Below, piece by piece: positions 20,177 through 30,749 of a stretch of DNA of 64,000 bases. Source of the stretch: Pseudomonas sivasensis (GTDB lineage Bacteria; Pseudomonadota; Gammaproteobacteria; Pseudomonadales; Pseudomonadaceae); NCBI RefSeq assembly GCF_013778505.1, contig NZ_JAAOWU010000004.1, positions 310,001-374,000 of the forward strand. The letters run 5' to 3'. The notes beneath the pieces are model-generated. The model was given only the letters and a program-made list of their open reading frames with translations, searched no databases and was not told the origin of the DNA. A program made the position numbers and the translations under genes. Numbering within the stretch: position 1 is the stretch's first letter; each line of letters starts with the position of its first letter.

Positions 20177-20209
20177 ATGGTGTCCACTTATTTTTGAGGT
20201 GGACACCAT
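20177..20209. repeat. Perfect 11-bp inverted repeat at the IS66 right flank
   Basis: ATGGTGTCCAC (20177-20187) is the exact reverse complement of GTGGACACCAT (20199-20209), with an 11-base T-rich loop. It lies just outside the tnpA end of the IS66 element. It may be an element end, a remnant of another insertion or a stem-loop regulator. Confidence 0.7.
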
Positions 20210-20226
20210 CGCCTTTGGCGCTGGGG

Positions 20227-20674
20227 TCAGGAAGGTGTGTTGGCCGGACGCATACGGTACATCAAAAGTATCGCCAGTAGTGGCACTGGCAACCCCATCC
20301 ACAGTACAGGTACGTAAAAGCTGGCACTTTGCTCAAAGTGAAATGGTTTAAACGGCACAAACACTGCGCACAGGAACAGACCAGCTACATATGGCACAGG
20401 TAAAATCCAAAGGATTGTCTGTGATGTGCATTTGCGTGATAGAGCCGAGATCATTCCGTAGAGGCCAGTACCCTGATAGGCAGCCATGATCTACTCCGCC
20501 AACCGAGCCCCTGGCCAAACACACGTCGCCAGAAACCCTGCAGTCCATCAACACCACGCTAAGGATCGGGTTAACGCCCATGATGGTCACCATAACCCCG
20601 GGCGTGACTTTTAGGCCCAGATCAAGCAGATAGGAAATTTGGTAAGCCCTCACCAACACCAAGCCGGTCGCCAC
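20227..20674 (-). pseudogene. Decayed membrane transporter (DMT/EamA-like)
   Basis: Two minus-strand frames together look like the C-terminal half of a drug/metabolite transporter. The first (about 20674-20540) reads into GVMVTIMGVNPILSVVLM, typical of an EamA repeat. After a frameshift near 20490 the second (to 20227) continues as GTGLYGMISALSR and later hydrophobic segments with YVPVLWMGLPVPLLAILLMYR. No N-terminal half is seen upstream, where 20675-21047 holds no recognised gene. The IS66 element lies next to the broken end. Family assignment is tentative. Confidence 0.45.
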
Positions 20675-21047
20675 CGCGTGCAGCAGGGGCTTGCTAGGAC
20701 CCGGCAGTTTCAGTTCCGTGGCTACGTCCAGTACGGCCTGCCCTGCGCTTCAAACACCTTCATCATGGCCAGAACCTCGCCTTGCTGCTGGCTTCGTTGC
20801 TCTTGGGCTTGGTGCATTTGGGTACGGGTTGGCGCTGCGTGCTATTAACGAGCATCGCCTTAGTCCGCTATGGCCTAACCTACCGCTTCGCCGGTTCAGG
20901 CCCAGCAATTGTCACGCATTTCAGCCTGCCCCCCTCACTCCGAGCTGTTTACATACCCGACGCTGGCGAGCCAATTGTTGCAAAAATAAGTTAAATAAAC
21001 CCCCGGCACCGCCGATACCCCCTGAAAGCCTTGCGGATTGAACAACC

Positions 21048-22613
21048 ATGCGTAATAACCAACCCGTTACCCAGCGCGAACGTACCTTCCCCGCTCAGCA
21101 ACGGTTGATCTCAACCACAGATGCCAAAGGCGTGATCACCTACTGCAACGATGCTTTCGTCGAGATCAGTGGGTTTAGTCGCGAAGAACTGGTACGCGCC
21201 CCGCACAACCTGGTTCGTCACCCGGATGTGCCGGCGGCGGTGTTCGGGCATATGTGGGCCACGCTCAAACAAGGCTTGCCATGGATGGGCATCGTTAAGA
21301 ACCGCTGCAAGACGGGCGATCACTACTGGGTTAACGCCTATGTGACGCCGGTCTTCGAAGGCAATCAGGTAGTCGGCTACGAATCGGTGCGCATCAAGCC
21401 CACCGCCGAGCAGATCCGCCGGGCCGAAGCGCTCTACCAACGTATCAACCAGGGCAAGTCGGCCGTTCCCCAGCGGGACAAGTGGCTGCCGGTGTTGCAG
21501 GACTGGCTGCCGTTTATCCTGATCAGCCAGTTGAGCTTCATGATTGGCGTGTCGCTCAACTCCCACTGGGGCTTTGCCCTGGCGGCGGGTTTGTCGGTGC
21601 CTTTGGGCCTGCTGGGCCTGAGCTGGCAACAGCGCGGTCTCAAGCGCCTGCTGCGTTTGGCCGAGCAGACCACCTCCGACCCGTTGATCGCGCAGATGTA
21701 CACCGACAGCCGTGGCGCTCAGGCGCGCTTAGAGATGTCGATCCTCAGCCAGGAAGCGCGTCTGAAGACATGCCTTACACGCTTGCAGGACACTGCTGAG
21801 CATCTCAACGAGCAAGCGGCGCAGTCCAACACCCTGGCCCACAACAGCTCCAGCGGCCTGGAACGCCAGCGCGTGGAAACCGAACAGGTGGCCACAGCGG
21901 TCAACCAGATGGCCGCGACCACCCAGGAAGTCGCCAGCCATGTGCAGCGCACGGCTGACGCCACTCAGGAAGCCAATCGCTTGACCGGTCGCGGCCGCGA
22001 TATCGCGGGGGAAACCCGCGAGGCCATTCAGCGTCTGTCGGTTGCCGTGGGTGAGACGGGCGTGACCGTCACTCAACTGGCCAAGGACAGCGATGAGATC
22101 GGCGGCGTTGTTGACGTGATCAAGGGCATTGCCGACCAGACCAACCTGTTGGCATTGAACGCCGCTATCGAAGCCGCTCGTGCCGGCGAGATGGGCCGTG
22201 GCTTTGCCGTGGTAGCCGACGAAGTACGGCAGCTGGCGCAGCGTACGGCCGAGTCGACCGGGCAGATCCATGCCCTGATCGCCAAGCTGCAACACACCGC
22301 CGCCGCAGCCGTGCAAACCATGGACGCCGGGCATCGCCAGGCCGAAGAAGGCGTGGCGCGGGTGATGGAGGCGGATCAGGCGTTGGTGGGCATCAGTGAA
22401 GCGGTGGCGCACATCACTGACATGACCACGCAAATTGCAGCGGCGACTGAAGAGCAAAGCTCGGTAGCCGAAGAGATCAGCCGTAACATCAGCACCATTG
22501 CGCTGTTGGCAGATCAGACCTCGGAGCAGGCGATGAACTCGGCGCAGTTGAGTGAGGAATTGACGCATACCGCCAATACCCAGTACTCGCTGGTGGAGCG
22601 TTTTAACCGCTAG
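21048..22613 (+). CDS. aer: Aerotaxis receptor (PAS domain methyl-accepting chemotaxis protein)
   Basis: Aer senses oxygen or redox state through FAD in its PAS domain and signals to CheA. The 521-residue protein has an N-terminal PAS domain (about 20-120) with [29 protein letters not shown], a pattern typical of Aer (interrupted here only by my description), a hydrophobic stretch at about 160-200, and a cytoplasmic signalling domain with the hairpin motif [21 protein letters not shown] near residue 365. There is no periplasmic ligand domain. It lies beside the cbb3 oxidase operons, as in other pseudomonads, which fits an energy-taxis role. Confidence 0.9.
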   Translation: MRNNQPVTQRERTFPAQQRLISTTDAKGVITYCNDAFVEISGFSREELVRAPHNLVRHPDVPAAVFGHMWATLKQGLPWMGIVKNRCKTGDHYWVNAYVTPVFEGNQVVGYESVRIKPTAEQIRRAEALYQRINQGKSAVPQRDKWLPVLQDWLPFILISQLSFMIGVSLNSHWGFALAAGLSVPLGLLGLSWQQRGLKRLLRLAEQTTSDPLIAQMYTDSRGAQARLEMSILSQEARLKTCLTRLQDTAEHLNEQAAQSNTLAHNSSSGLERQRVETEQVATAVNQMAATTQEVASHVQRTADATQEANRLTGRGRDIAGETREAIQRLSVAVGETGVTVTQLAKDSDEIGGVVDVIKGIADQTNLLALNAAIEAARAGEMGRGFAVVADEVRQLAQRTAESTGQIHALIAKLQHTAAAAVQTMDAGHRQAEEGVARVMEADQALVGISEAVAHITDMTTQIAAATEEQSSVAEEISRNISTIALLADQTSEQAMNSAQLSEELTHTANTQYSLVERFNR

Positions 22614-22669
22614 AACGCTCCCGGGGGCAGGGTTATCTACACAACGCCTAAAGGCAGACACATAACTCT

Positions 22670-22803
22670 GTGGTGAGCGGGCTTGCCCGCGCTGGGCTGC
22701 GAAGCAGCCCTAACCCAGACACCGCATTTTTTCAGCAACACCCGACTGGCAGGTTTTGGGGCTGCTGCGCAGCCCAGCGCGGGGCAAGCCCGCTCCCCAC
22801 AAC
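22670..22803. repeat. Convergent REP pair
   Basis: Two long arms, roughly 22670-22710 and 22758-22803, are near-perfect inverted copies built around AGCGGGCTTGCCCGCGCTGG and its complement. They fill the gap between the convergent aer and hydrolase genes and could fold into one large cruciform or transcript hairpin. Confidence 0.8.
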
Positions 22804-22867
22804 AGCCTCGTTTTCTCAGGGCATGTTTGCATCGAAGATGTGTAGATACCTACGTCCCGATACATCC

Positions 22868-23560
22868 CTAACAGGCGCCGAGAAACCTGGCGACCTGCAC
22901 CGCCGCAGCCTCCAGATGCTGCTCATGGCTGAAGCCCGAAGCCTTCAACGGCTTCAAATCATGATCCCCCGCCACCAGCCACCTCACCTCGATGCTCGGT
23001 GACAACACATACCCCTCCACCGCCGCCCGATTGCCCAGCGCATCGCGCTCGCCCTGCACAATCAACGTCGGCGTCTTTAGCTCGGCCAAATGCTCGACCC
23101 TCGGTTTTTCCGGCTTGCCCACCGCGTAGAACGGATAACCCAGGCACACCAACGCGTCCGCGGCCAATTCATCGGCCAACAGACTCGCCATGCGCCCGCC
23201 CATGGACTTGCCACCAATGGCCAGTTTCCCAGCGACATGACGTCGCACCTCGGCATGCACTTCGCGCCAGGCTTCCAGCAGTTTCGGCGCCGGGTTGGGT
23301 GGGCGTTTGCCACCGTCCAATCGACGCTGGGCCATGTAGGGAAACTCGAAGCGCAACACGTTGACGCCATGCCCGGCAAGGCGTGCAGCCATGTCGTTCA
23401 TGAAGGATGAGTCCATCGGTGCGCCAGCGCCGTGGGCCAGGATCAGCGTCACCGGTGTACGCGCGATAGACCCTTTCGCGACATCCCACAACCAGCCGTG
23501 TTCCCGCACACACTGCGCCCATTGATCCCCGTCAATACTGGCCTTGTGCTCTTTGCCCAT
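22868..23560 (-). CDS. Alpha/beta hydrolase (dienelactone hydrolase-like)
   Basis: This 230-residue protein has the alpha/beta-hydrolase nucleophile elbow as GGKSMGGRM and an oxyanion-hole region [13 protein letters not shown]. The C-terminal GDHDLKPLK supplies the probable catalytic His. It resembles the KANL3/Tex30-type hydrolase family found in many proteobacteria; substrate is unknown. The ATG at 23560 gives the conserved start; an upstream frame is ignored. It is divergent from ccoN1, so the 79 bases between them carry both promoters. Confidence 0.78.
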   Translation of the reverse strand: MGKEHKASIDGDQWAQCVREHGWLWDVAKGSIARTPVTLILAHGAGAPMDSSFMNDMAARLAGHGVNVLRFEFPYMAQRRLDGGKRPPNPAPKLLEAWREVHAEVRRHVAGKLAIGGKSMGGRMASLLADELAADALVCLGYPFYAVGKPEKPRVEHLAELKTPTLIVQGERDALGNRAAVEGYVLSPSIEVRWLVAGDHDLKPLKASGFSHEQHLEAAAVQVARFLGAC

Positions 23561-23639
23561 GCTTGCCTCGCTATTTAGTCTGCCTATAACTCCAGCCCAA
23601 GTGCCGCATTTGCTTGGGTTGAACCGTGGATGGGGAACC

Positions 23640-25064
23640 ATGAACACTACTTTAAGTACCGCCTATAACTACAAGGTGGTCCGCCAATTCGCCATTATGA
23701 CGGTGGTGTGGGGCATCGTCGGCATGGGGCTCGGGGTTTTTCTCGCCGCCCAATTGGTTTGGCCCGCACTCAACTTCGATTTGCCCTGGACCAGCTTCGG
23801 CCGCTTGCGCCCGCTGCACACCAACGCGGTGATCTTCGCTTTCGGCGGCTGCGCACTGTTTGCCAGCTCGTTCTACTCGGTGCAGCGCACCTGCCAAACG
23901 CAGCTGTTCGCGCCGAAAATCGCCGCGTTTTGCTTCTGGGGTTGGCAGTTGGTCATCCTGCTGGCTGCGATCACCTTGCCGCTGGGCTACACCAGTTCCA
24001 AGGAATACGCCGAGCTGGAATGGCCGATCGACATCCTGATCACCATTGTCTGGGTGGCCTACGCCATCGTGTTCTTCGGCACGGTGATGAAGCGCAACAC
24101 CAAGCACATCTACGTCGGTAACTGGTTCTTCGGTGCGTTCATCATCACCGTGGCGATCCTGCATATCGTCAACAACCTGGAAATCCCGGTCAGCCTGACC
24201 AAGTCCTACAGCCTCTACGGCGGTGCGACGGATGCAATGGTGCAGTGGTGGTATGGGCACAACGCGGTAGGCTTTTTCCTCACCGCAGGCTTCCTGGGGA
24301 TGATGTACTACTTCGTGCCCAAGCAGGCCGAACGTCCGGTGTATTCCTATCGCTTGTCCATCGTGCACTTCTGGGCGCTGATCACCCTGTACATCTGGGC
24401 CGGTCCGCACCACTTGCACTACACCGCGCTGCCGGACTGGGCGCAGTCCCTGGGCATGGTGATGTCTCTGGTACTGCTGGCTCCGAGCTGGGGCGGCATG
24501 ATCAACGGGATGATGACCCTCTCGGGCGCCTGGCATAAGTTGCGCAGCGACCCGATCCTGCGCTTTTTGGTGGTGTCCCTGGCGTTCTACGGCATGTCGA
24601 CCTTCGAAGGCCCGATGATGGCGATCAAGACCGTCAACGCCCTCTCCCACTACACCGACTGGACCATCGGCCACGTACACGCCGGCGCCCTCGGTTGGGT
24701 GGCGATGATCTCCATCGGCGCGCTGTACCACATGATCCCGAAAGTCTTCGGTCGCGAGCAGATGTACAGCCTCGGCCTGATCAACGCGCACTTCTGGCTG
24801 GCCACCATCGGCACCGTGCTCTACATCGCCTCGATGTGGGTCAACGGCATCGCCCAGGGCCTGATGTGGCGTGCGATCAACGAAGACGGCACCTTGACCT
24901 ACTCCTTCGTCGAAACCCTGGTGGCCAGCCATCCAGGCTTCATCGTGCGGCTGGTGGGCGGTGCGGTGTTCCTCAGCGGCATGTTCCTGATGGCTTACAA
25001 CACGTGGCGCACCGTGCGTTCGCCGCAGCCTGTCGAAGCCGCCACCACTGCGCAGCTGGCCTGA
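23640..25064 (+). CDS. ccoN: cbb3-type cytochrome c oxidase subunit I, copy 1
   Basis: CcoN is the catalytic haem-copper subunit that reduces oxygen to water and pumps protons in the inner membrane. The 474-residue product has about twelve membrane segments and the expected ligands: [10 protein letters not shown] early, [10 protein letters not shown] with a copper-ligand His, [15 protein letters not shown] with the adjacent pair, and [10 protein letters not shown] near the haem ligands. The ATG at 23640 matches the second copy and lies close after the divergent hydrolase. It begins ccoNOQP-1. I found no ANR box upstream, which fits the constitutive role of cco1 in pseudomonads. Confidence 0.95.
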   Translation: MNTTLSTAYNYKVVRQFAIMTVVWGIVGMGLGVFLAAQLVWPALNFDLPWTSFGRLRPLHTNAVIFAFGGCALFASSFYSVQRTCQTQLFAPKIAAFCFWGWQLVILLAAITLPLGYTSSKEYAELEWPIDILITIVWVAYAIVFFGTVMKRNTKHIYVGNWFFGAFIITVAILHIVNNLEIPVSLTKSYSLYGGATDAMVQWWYGHNAVGFFLTAGFLGMMYYFVPKQAERPVYSYRLSIVHFWALITLYIWAGPHHLHYTALPDWAQSLGMVMSLVLLAPSWGGMINGMMTLSGAWHKLRSDPILRFLVVSLAFYGMSTFEGPMMAIKTVNALSHYTDWTIGHVHAGALGWVAMISIGALYHMIPKVFGREQMYSLGLINAHFWLATIGTVLYIASMWVNGIAQGLMWRAINEDGTLTYSFVETLVASHPGFIVRLVGGAVFLSGMFLMAYNTWRTVRSPQPVEAATTAQLA

Positions 25065-25074
25065 GGAGTCTGTG

Positions 25075-25683
25075 ATGAAACACGAAACGATTGAAAAGAA
25101 CGTCGGCCTGCTGATGCTGCTCATGGTGCTCGCCGTGAGCATCGGCGGCCTGACCCAGATCGTCCCGCTGTTCTTCCAGGACGTGACCAACAAGCCGGTG
25201 GAAGGCATGAAGCCCTACACCGCGCTGCAACTGGAAGGCCGCGACATCTACATCCGCGAAGGCTGCGTGCAGTGCCACTCGCAGATGATCCGTCCGTTCC
25301 GCGCCGAAACCGAACGCTACGGCCACTACTCGGTGGCGGGCGAAAGCGTGTGGGATCACCCGTTCCTGTGGGGTTCCAAGCGCACCGGCCCGGATCTGGC
25401 CCGCGTTGGCGCCCGCTACTCGGACGACTGGCACCGCGCGCACTTGTACAACCCGCGCAACGTAGTGCCCGAGTCGAAGATGCCGGCCTACCCGTGGCTG
25501 GTCACGGCCCAGGTCGACAGCAGCCACACCGAGAACAAGTTGAAAGTAATGCGCACCCTCGGCGTGCCATACACCGACGACGACATCAGTGGCGCCGTGG
25601 CCAGCCTCAAGGGCAAGACCGAGATGGACGCGCTGGTTTCGTACCTGCAAGTACTCGGCACTGCCATCAAGAGCAAGAGGTGA
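25075..25683 (+). CDS. ccoO: cbb3-type cytochrome c oxidase subunit II, copy 1
   Basis: CcoO is a membrane-anchored monohaem cytochrome c that relays electrons to CcoN. The 202-residue product has one N-terminal membrane segment (about 11-30) and one haem motif CVQCH with Cys64, Cys67 and His68. The ATG at 25075 has GAGG upstream and matches the start of copy 2. It lies ten bases after ccoN1 and is nearly identical to the second ccoO in layout. Confidence 0.95.
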   Translation: MKHETIEKNVGLLMLLMVLAVSIGGLTQIVPLFFQDVTNKPVEGMKPYTALQLEGRDIYIREGCVQCHSQMIRPFRAETERYGHYSVAGESVWDHPFLWGSKRTGPDLARVGARYSDDWHRAHLYNPRNVVPESKMPAYPWLVTAQVDSSHTENKLKVMRTLGVPYTDDDISGAVASLKGKTEMDALVSYLQVLGTAIKSKR

Positions 25684-25686
25684 GCC

Positions 25687-25887
25687 ATGGGATTTGAATT
25701 CGATGCGGGCACCATCCGCGGCCTTGGCACGCTGGTCGTTGCCATCGCCTTTATCGGCCTGTCGCTGTGGGTGTTCAACAACCGGCGCAATGAGGAATTC
25801 GAGCAGGCGCGCCTGCTGCCCTTCGCCGATGAACCTTCTCCATCCGACGCTCAAGAAGAGCCTGCAACAAGGAGCAATCGGCCATGA
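25687..25887 (+). CDS. ccoQ: cbb3-type oxidase small subunit CcoQ, copy 1
   Basis: CcoQ (FixQ) is a small single-span protein that stabilises the cbb3 complex. The 66-residue product has one membrane segment (about 9-30, [20 protein letters not shown]) and a charged tail ending in FADEP. It lies between ccoO and ccoP and its end overlaps ccoP (ATGA). Confidence 0.9.
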   Translation: MGFEFDAGTIRGLGTLVVAIAFIGLSLWVFNNRRNEEFEQARLLPFADEPSPSDAQEEPATRSNRP

Positions 25888-26831
25888 CCCTATTCTGGAG
25901 TACATGGATCTGCGTACTGACCCTCGGCAGCCTGATCGGGCTGACCTGGCTATTGATCGCCACCCGCAAGGGCGAGACCAAGGGCAGTGTCGACCAGACC
26001 ATGGGCCACGCCTTCGACGGTATCGAGGAATACGACAACCCGCTGCCCCAGTGGTGGTTCATGCTGTTCGCCGGCACCCTGGTGTTTGCGGTCGGCTACC
26101 TGGTGCTCTACCCGGGCCTGGGCAACTGGAAAGGTGTGCTGCCGGGCTATGAAGACGGTTGGACCTCGGCCAAGGAGTGGGACAAGGAGATGGCCAAGGC
26201 CGACACCAAGTTCGGGCCGATCTTCGCCAAATTCTCGGCCATGCCCGTTGAAGAAGTCGCTAAAGACCCGCAAGCGCTGAAGATGGGCGGTCGCCTGTTC
26301 GCGTCCAACTGCGCGGTGTGTCACGGCTCGGACGCCAAGGGCGCGTTCGGCTTCCCTAACCTGGCAGACAACATCTGGCGCTGGGGCGGCTCGGCTGAGG
26401 CCATCAAGACCACTATCCTGAACGGTCGCCACGCGGCGATGCCGGCCTGGGGTACGGTGCTGGGTGACGACGGTGTGAAAAACGTCGCTGCCTATGTACG
26501 TCACGATTTGGCCAAGTTGCCACTGCCGGCCGATAGCACTGCCGACCTGGATGCGGGCAAAGCGGCGTTCAACACCACCTGCGTGGCTTGCCATGGGCCG
26601 GAAGGCCACGGTATGGAAGTCATGGGGGCGCCGAACCTGACGCTGCCAGGCGGCTATATCTACGGCACCAGCCTGGCGCAATTGCAGCAGACCATTCGTC
26701 ACGGCCGTCAGGGCCAGATGCCGGCGCAGGAACTGTTGCAGGGCAACGACAAAGTGCACCTGCTCGCAGCTTACGTGTACAGCCTGTCTCACAACGCTGA
26801 TGGTGCAATGCCAGAAAGCGCAGCTCAGTAA
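25884..26831 (+). CDS. ccoP: cbb3-type cytochrome c oxidase subunit III, copy 1
   Basis: CcoP is a dihaem cytochrome c that receives electrons from soluble cytochromes. The 315-residue product has two N-terminal membrane segments (about 5-25 and 58-78) and two haem motifs: CAVCH (143-147) and CVACH (233-237). The [14 protein letters not shown] motif before the second membrane segment is a CcoP hallmark. Compared with copy 2 it lacks a short insertion near residue 90. A strong stem-loop follows at 26839-26863. Confidence 0.95.
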   Translation: MTLFWSTWICVLTLGSLIGLTWLLIATRKGETKGSVDQTMGHAFDGIEEYDNPLPQWWFMLFAGTLVFAVGYLVLYPGLGNWKGVLPGYEDGWTSAKEWDKEMAKADTKFGPIFAKFSAMPVEEVAKDPQALKMGGRLFASNCAVCHGSDAKGAFGFPNLADNIWRWGGSAEAIKTTILNGRHAAMPAWGTVLGDDGVKNVAAYVRHDLAKLPLPADSTADLDAGKAAFNTTCVACHGPEGHGMEVMGAPNLTLPGGYIYGTSLAQLQQTIRHGRQGQMPAQELLQGNDKVHLLAAYVYSLSHNADGAMPESAAQ

Positions 26832-26838
26832 CACCTGA

Positions 26839-26863
26839 CTGCCGCCCCAATTTGGGGCGGCAG
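26839..26863 (+). terminator. Stem-loop after ccoP1
   Basis: CTGCCGCCCC and GGGGCGGCAG form a perfect 10-bp stem with a five-base loop eight bases after ccoP1. No T-run follows, so it may stabilise the transcript end or act as a partial terminator between the two oxidase operons. Confidence 0.55.
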
Positions 26864-27181
26864 CTCTACCGCGCTACGCGACCAAGTGTCACACCCCTCC
26901 AAAGCACAACTTTCCCCTACTGCCATTCGGGTCTACGCTTGCTTGCACAGCGGACCGATCTTGGCGTACGCGACGACAGTCGTTGCGACCCCCAAAATTT
27001 CCTGTCCACTCGATCAGCTTTCGATTTCTGATTTTGTCCTTACGCCAAACATGGAAAGGGCGCAGAATCTGGCGTGGAACGCATTGATCCAGGTCAGCCA
27101 TTGCGTTGCAATGGCCCCTCGCTTTCTACATACTTGCGGCCGATTTTACCTATAAAAAAACCTAAACCGTGGAACCTTAGA
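26864..27181 (+). other. Leader and promoter region of ccoNOQP-2
   Basis: About 320 bases contain no gene I can support. They separate the oxidase operons and hold the ANR-box candidate at 27084-27097. A single plus-strand open frame runs into ccoN2 from here but only as upstream extension of that frame. Confidence 0.5.
27084..27097 (+). promoter_or_regulatory. ANR-box candidate upstream of ccoN2
   Basis: TTGATCCAGGTCAG matches the FNR/ANR consensus TTGAT-N4-ATCAA fully in the left half and in three of five bases in the right half. It is 84 bases before the ccoN2 start codon, a suitable distance for an activated promoter. Confidence 0.6.
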
Positions 27182-28624
27182 ATGAGCACAGCAATCAGTC
27201 CGACTGCTTATAACTATAAGGTAGTCCGCCAGTTCGCCATCATGACGGTGGTCTGGGGGATCCTTGGCATGGGGCTCGGGGTGTTCATCGCCTCGCAACT
27301 GGTTTGGCCGGAATTGAATTTCGACTTGCCATGGACGACCTTCGGTCGCCTACGCCCGCTGCACACCAACCTGGTGATTTTCGCCTTCGGCGGATGTGCA
27401 TTGTTTGCCACCTCCTACTATGTCGTGCAGCGAACCTGCCAGACGCGACTGATCTCCGATGGCCTCGCCGCCTTTACCTTCTGGGGTTGGCAGGCGGTCA
27501 TCGTCGGCGCCATCGTCAGCCTGCCACTGGGCTACACCACCACCAAGGAATACGCCGAGCTGGAATGGCCGATCGCCATTTTGCTGGCGATTGTGTGGGT
27601 GACCTACGGTGCGGTGTTCTTCGGCACCATCGTCAAGCGCAAAACCAAGCACATCTACGTGGGCAACTGGTTCTACGGTGCGTTCATCGTGGTCACGGCG
27701 ATGCTGCACATCGTCAATCACGCATCGCTGCCGGTCAGCCTGTTCAAGTCCTACTCGGCGTATGCCGGCGCGACGGACGCGATGATCCAGTGGTGGTACG
27801 GGCATAACGCCGTAGGCTTTTTCCTCACCACCGGTTTTCTGGGGATGATGTACTACTTCGTGCCGAAACAGGCCGAACGTCCTATTTACTCGTACCGTTT
27901 GTCCATCGTGCACTTCTGGGCATTGATCACCCTCTACATCTGGGCCGGCCCGCACCACTTGCACTACACCGCACTGCCGGACTGGGCACAGTCCCTGGGC
28001 ATGGCGATGTCGATCATCCTGTTGGCTCCGAGCTGGGGCGGCATGATCAACGGCATGATGACCCTCTCGGGTGCCTGGCATAAATTGCGCACCGACCCGA
28101 TCCTGCGCTTCCTTGTGGTATCCCTGGCGTTCTACGGCATGTCGACCTTCGAAGGGCCGATGATGGCAATCAAGACCGTCAACTCGCTCTCCCACTACAC
28201 CGACTGGACCATCGGCCACGTTCACGCCGGTGCCCTCGGTTGGGTGGCGATGATCTCCATCGGTGCGCTGTACCACATGATCCCCAAACTGTTCGGCCGT
28301 GCGCAGATGCACAGCGTCGGGCTGATCAACACGCACTTCTGGCTGGCCACCATCGGCACCGTGCTCTACATCGCTTCGATGTGGGTCAACGGCATCACCC
28401 AAGGCCTGATGTGGCGTGCGATCAACGATGACGGCACCCTCACCTACTCGTTCGTCGAAGCGCTGCAAGCCAGCCATCCGGGCTACATCGTCCGTGCCTT
28501 GGGCGGTGCGTTCTTCGCTGCCGGCATGCTGTTCATGGCCTACAACGTCTGGCGCACCGTGCGTGCCTCGGACCCGGCAGAAGCCGAAGCCGCCGCCAAG
28601 ATTGCCGTTGTGGGAGCCCACTGA
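27182..28624 (+). CDS. ccoN: cbb3-type cytochrome c oxidase subunit I, copy 2
   Basis: This 480-residue catalytic subunit is a close paralogue of the one at 23640-25064, differing mainly in the N-terminal dozen residues, a segment after the third membrane helix and the C-terminal tail. All haem and copper ligand motifs are kept ([45 protein letters not shown]). The ATG at 27182 is equivalent to the first copy. It begins ccoNOQP-2, whose upstream ANR-like site suggests induction at low oxygen. Its stop overlaps the ccoO2 start. Confidence 0.95.
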   Translation: MSTAISPTAYNYKVVRQFAIMTVVWGILGMGLGVFIASQLVWPELNFDLPWTTFGRLRPLHTNLVIFAFGGCALFATSYYVVQRTCQTRLISDGLAAFTFWGWQAVIVGAIVSLPLGYTTTKEYAELEWPIAILLAIVWVTYGAVFFGTIVKRKTKHIYVGNWFYGAFIVVTAMLHIVNHASLPVSLFKSYSAYAGATDAMIQWWYGHNAVGFFLTTGFLGMMYYFVPKQAERPIYSYRLSIVHFWALITLYIWAGPHHLHYTALPDWAQSLGMAMSIILLAPSWGGMINGMMTLSGAWHKLRTDPILRFLVVSLAFYGMSTFEGPMMAIKTVNSLSHYTDWTIGHVHAGALGWVAMISIGALYHMIPKLFGRAQMHSVGLINTHFWLATIGTVLYIASMWVNGITQGLMWRAINDDGTLTYSFVEALQASHPGYIVRALGGAFFAAGMLFMAYNVWRTVRASDPAEAEAAAKIAVVGAH

Positions 28625-29232
28625 TGAAGCATGAAGTAGTCGAGAAGAATATCGGCCTGCTGGCCTTCTTCATGGTCATCGCCGTGAGTATCGGCGGCCT
28701 GACCCAGATCGTTCCGCTGTTTTTCCAGGACGTGACCAACAAGCCGGTGGAAGGCATGAAGCCGCGCACCGCCCTTGAACTGGAAGGCCGCGACGTCTAC
28801 ATCGCCAACGGTTGCGTGGGCTGTCACTCGCAGATGATCCGCCCGTTCCGCGCCGAAACCGAACGCTACGGCCACTACTCGGTCGCCGGCGAAAGCGTAT
28901 GGGACCACCCGTTCCTGTGGGGCTCCAAGCGCACCGGCCCTGACCTGGCCCGTGTTGGCGGGCGTTACTCCGATGACTGGCAACGTGCGCACTTGTACAA
29001 CCCGCGCAACGTGGTGCCTGAGTCGAAAATGCCGGCGTACCCGTTCCTCGTGGAAAACAAGCTCGACGGCAAGGACACCGCGAAGAAGATGGAAGTCTTG
29101 CGCACCCTGGGCGTGCCCTACACCGACGAAGACATCGCCGGTGCAGCTGCAGCCGTAAAGGGCAAGACCGAAATGGACGCATTGGTGGCCTACCTGCAAG
29201 GCCTGGGCACCATCATCAAAAGCAAACGGTGA
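28624..29232 (+). CDS. ccoO: cbb3-type cytochrome c oxidase subunit II, copy 2
   Basis: This 202-residue membrane-anchored monohaem cytochrome pairs with CcoN2. One N-terminal membrane segment precedes the haem motif CVGCH at Cys64, Cys67 and His68. The start overlaps the ccoN2 stop (TGATG), so it is translationally coupled. Residue changes relative to copy 1 are scattered and leave the conserved core. Confidence 0.95.
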   Translation: MKHEVVEKNIGLLAFFMVIAVSIGGLTQIVPLFFQDVTNKPVEGMKPRTALELEGRDVYIANGCVGCHSQMIRPFRAETERYGHYSVAGESVWDHPFLWGSKRTGPDLARVGGRYSDDWQRAHLYNPRNVVPESKMPAYPFLVENKLDGKDTAKKMEVLRTLGVPYTDEDIAGAAAAVKGKTEMDALVAYLQGLGTIIKSKR

Positions 29233-29238
29233 TTCTTC

Positions 29239-29424
29239 ATGGATATCGGGATGATTCGTGGCCTGGGCACCGTTGTGGTGATGGTGGCCTTTATCGGCCT
29301 GGCGTTGTGGGTGTTCAGCCCCAAGCGCAAGTCGGAGTTTGAAGACGCGACCTTGCTGCCCTTTGCGGATGATCCCGAAGCCATCAAGCACGTCGAGCAA
29401 GCTTCTAGGAGTAACAAAGAATGA
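29239..29424 (+). CDS. ccoQ: cbb3-type oxidase small subunit CcoQ, copy 2
   Basis: This 61-residue single-span protein has the same layout as copy 1: a membrane segment at about 5-25 with [20 protein letters not shown], then a basic stretch and FADDPEA. It overlaps ccoP2 by four bases. Confidence 0.9.
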   Translation: MDIGMIRGLGTVVVMVAFIGLALWVFSPKRKSEFEDATLLPFADDPEAIKHVEQASRSNKE

Positions 29425-30398
29425 CTACGTTCTGGAGTCTGTACGTCACAGTCCTCAGTCTGGGTACCATTTTCGCCCTGACCTGGCTGTTGCTGTCGAC
29501 CCGCAAGGGCCAGCGCGCCGAGCAAACCGACGAGACCGTCGGCCACTCGTTCGATGGCATCGAGGAGTACGACAACCCATTGCCCAAGTGGTGGTTCATG
29601 CTGTTCGTCGGCACCATCATTTTTGCCCTTGGCTACCTGGTGCTGTACCCAGGCCTGGGAAATTGGAAAGGCCTGCTGCCGGGCTACAACTACCTCGACA
29701 ACGACAAACAAACCCCCTTCGCCAACGGCCAGACCGGCTGGACCGGTGTGCACGAATGGGAAAAGGAAATGGCCCGGTCGGACGCCAAGTTCGGTCCGAT
29801 CTTCGCCAAATTCGCCTCCATGCCCATTGAGGAAGTCGCCAAAGACCCGCAAGCCCTGAAGATGGGTGGCCGCTTGTTCGCGTCCAACTGCTCGGTGTGC
29901 CACGGGTCCGACGCCAAGGGTGCCTACGGCTTCCCCAACCTGACTGACGCCGACTGGCGCTGGGGTGGGGAGCCGGCGACGATCAAGGAAACCATCATGA
30001 AAGGCCGTCATGCCGTGATGCCGGGCTGGCTTCCGGTGCTGCAAGAAGAGGGTGTCAGCGACGTGGCGGCCTACGTGGTCACTCAACTCGACGGCCGCAA
30101 ACTGCCCGAAGGCGTCAAGGCCGACGTAGCCAACGGCGAAAAACTCTTCGCCGCCAACTGCGTGGCCTGCCACGGCCCAGCCGGTAAAGGCACCCCAGCA
30201 ATGGGCGCGCCCGACCTGACCCACCCCGGCGCCTTCATCTACGGTTCGAGCTTCGCCCAACTGCAGCAGACCATCCGTTTCGGCCGCCAGGGCCAGATGC
30301 CGGCGCAGGAACAATTGCAAGGCAATGACAAGGTGCACTTGCTCGCGGCGTATGTTTACAGCTTGTCCCATGGGGATAAGAAGGCCGAGGAGCAGTAA
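29421..30398 (+). CDS. ccoP: cbb3-type cytochrome c oxidase subunit III, copy 2
   Basis: This 325-residue dihaem cytochrome has two membrane segments (about 5-25 and 58-78) and haem motifs CSVCH (157-161) and CVACH (247-251). A segment of about fourteen extra residues around 91-105 ([13 protein letters not shown]) distinguishes it from copy 1. It ends the second oxidase operon and is followed by a REP pair. Confidence 0.95.
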   Translation: MTTFWSLYVTVLSLGTIFALTWLLLSTRKGQRAEQTDETVGHSFDGIEEYDNPLPKWWFMLFVGTIIFALGYLVLYPGLGNWKGLLPGYNYLDNDKQTPFANGQTGWTGVHEWEKEMARSDAKFGPIFAKFASMPIEEVAKDPQALKMGGRLFASNCSVCHGSDAKGAYGFPNLTDADWRWGGEPATIKETIMKGRHAVMPGWLPVLQEEGVSDVAAYVVTQLDGRKLPEGVKADVANGEKLFAANCVACHGPAGKGTPAMGAPDLTHPGAFIYGSSFAQLQQTIRFGRQGQMPAQEQLQGNDKVHLLAAYVYSLSHGDKKAEEQ

Positions 30399-30433
30399 GG
30401 CGACCCCCTTACCCAGAAACACCAAAAAACCCT

Positions 30434-30522
30434 TGTGAGAGGGGGCTTGCTCCCGATGACGGTGGATCAGTATTAGTGACTCTGACTGACACGCCGCTAT
30501 CGGGAACAAGCCCCCTCACACA
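30434..30522. repeat. REP pair between ccoP2 and ccoG
   Basis: Arms 30434-30457 (TGTGAGAGGGGGCTTGCTCC...) and 30499-30522 are inverted copies separated by about 40 bases. It is the GGGGGCTTGCTCCC class of pseudomonad REP, which recurs at 41007-41094 and 58063-58150. Confidence 0.82.
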
Positions 30523-30582
30523 TTGGATCTTCGGCTTTTTGAAGGTTGAGCCCGCAAAAACCGTCCATACTTCACAAGTCAA

Positions 30583-30596
30583 TTGATCCAGATCAC
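30583..30596 (+). promoter_or_regulatory. ANR box upstream of ccoG
   Basis: TTGATCCAGATCAC matches TTGAT-N4-ATCAA at nine of ten fixed positions. It lies about 150 bases before the ccoG start and suggests that the oxidase assembly operon is induced by ANR at low oxygen. Apart from this box and the REP pair before it, 30399-30749 holds nothing I recognise. Confidence 0.72.
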
Positions 30597-30749
30597 GTAC
30601 ACCATCAATTGATTTTCCCCAACGCGACCAAAGGTCGCACCCCTTGCGCAGCATCGGGGGCGTATCATTACGCCACTGCAAGACCCCTAATTTGACCCCG
30701 GTTGGCACGTACTGGCCGAGGCAAATCTCCACCGCCGTGGGATGCAATG

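Noticed and set aside
20975..20988. Possible ANR box before aer (TTGTTGCAA...)
   Set aside because: The right half does not match ATCAA, so the site is too weak to support.
23652..25208. Long minus-strand open frame (518 codons) opposite ccoN1, and a similar one opposite ccoN2 (27350-28621)
   Set aside because: They mirror each other because the sense genes are paralogues, are His/Gln/Asp-rich without any family motif, and arise from G+C-rich codon structure.
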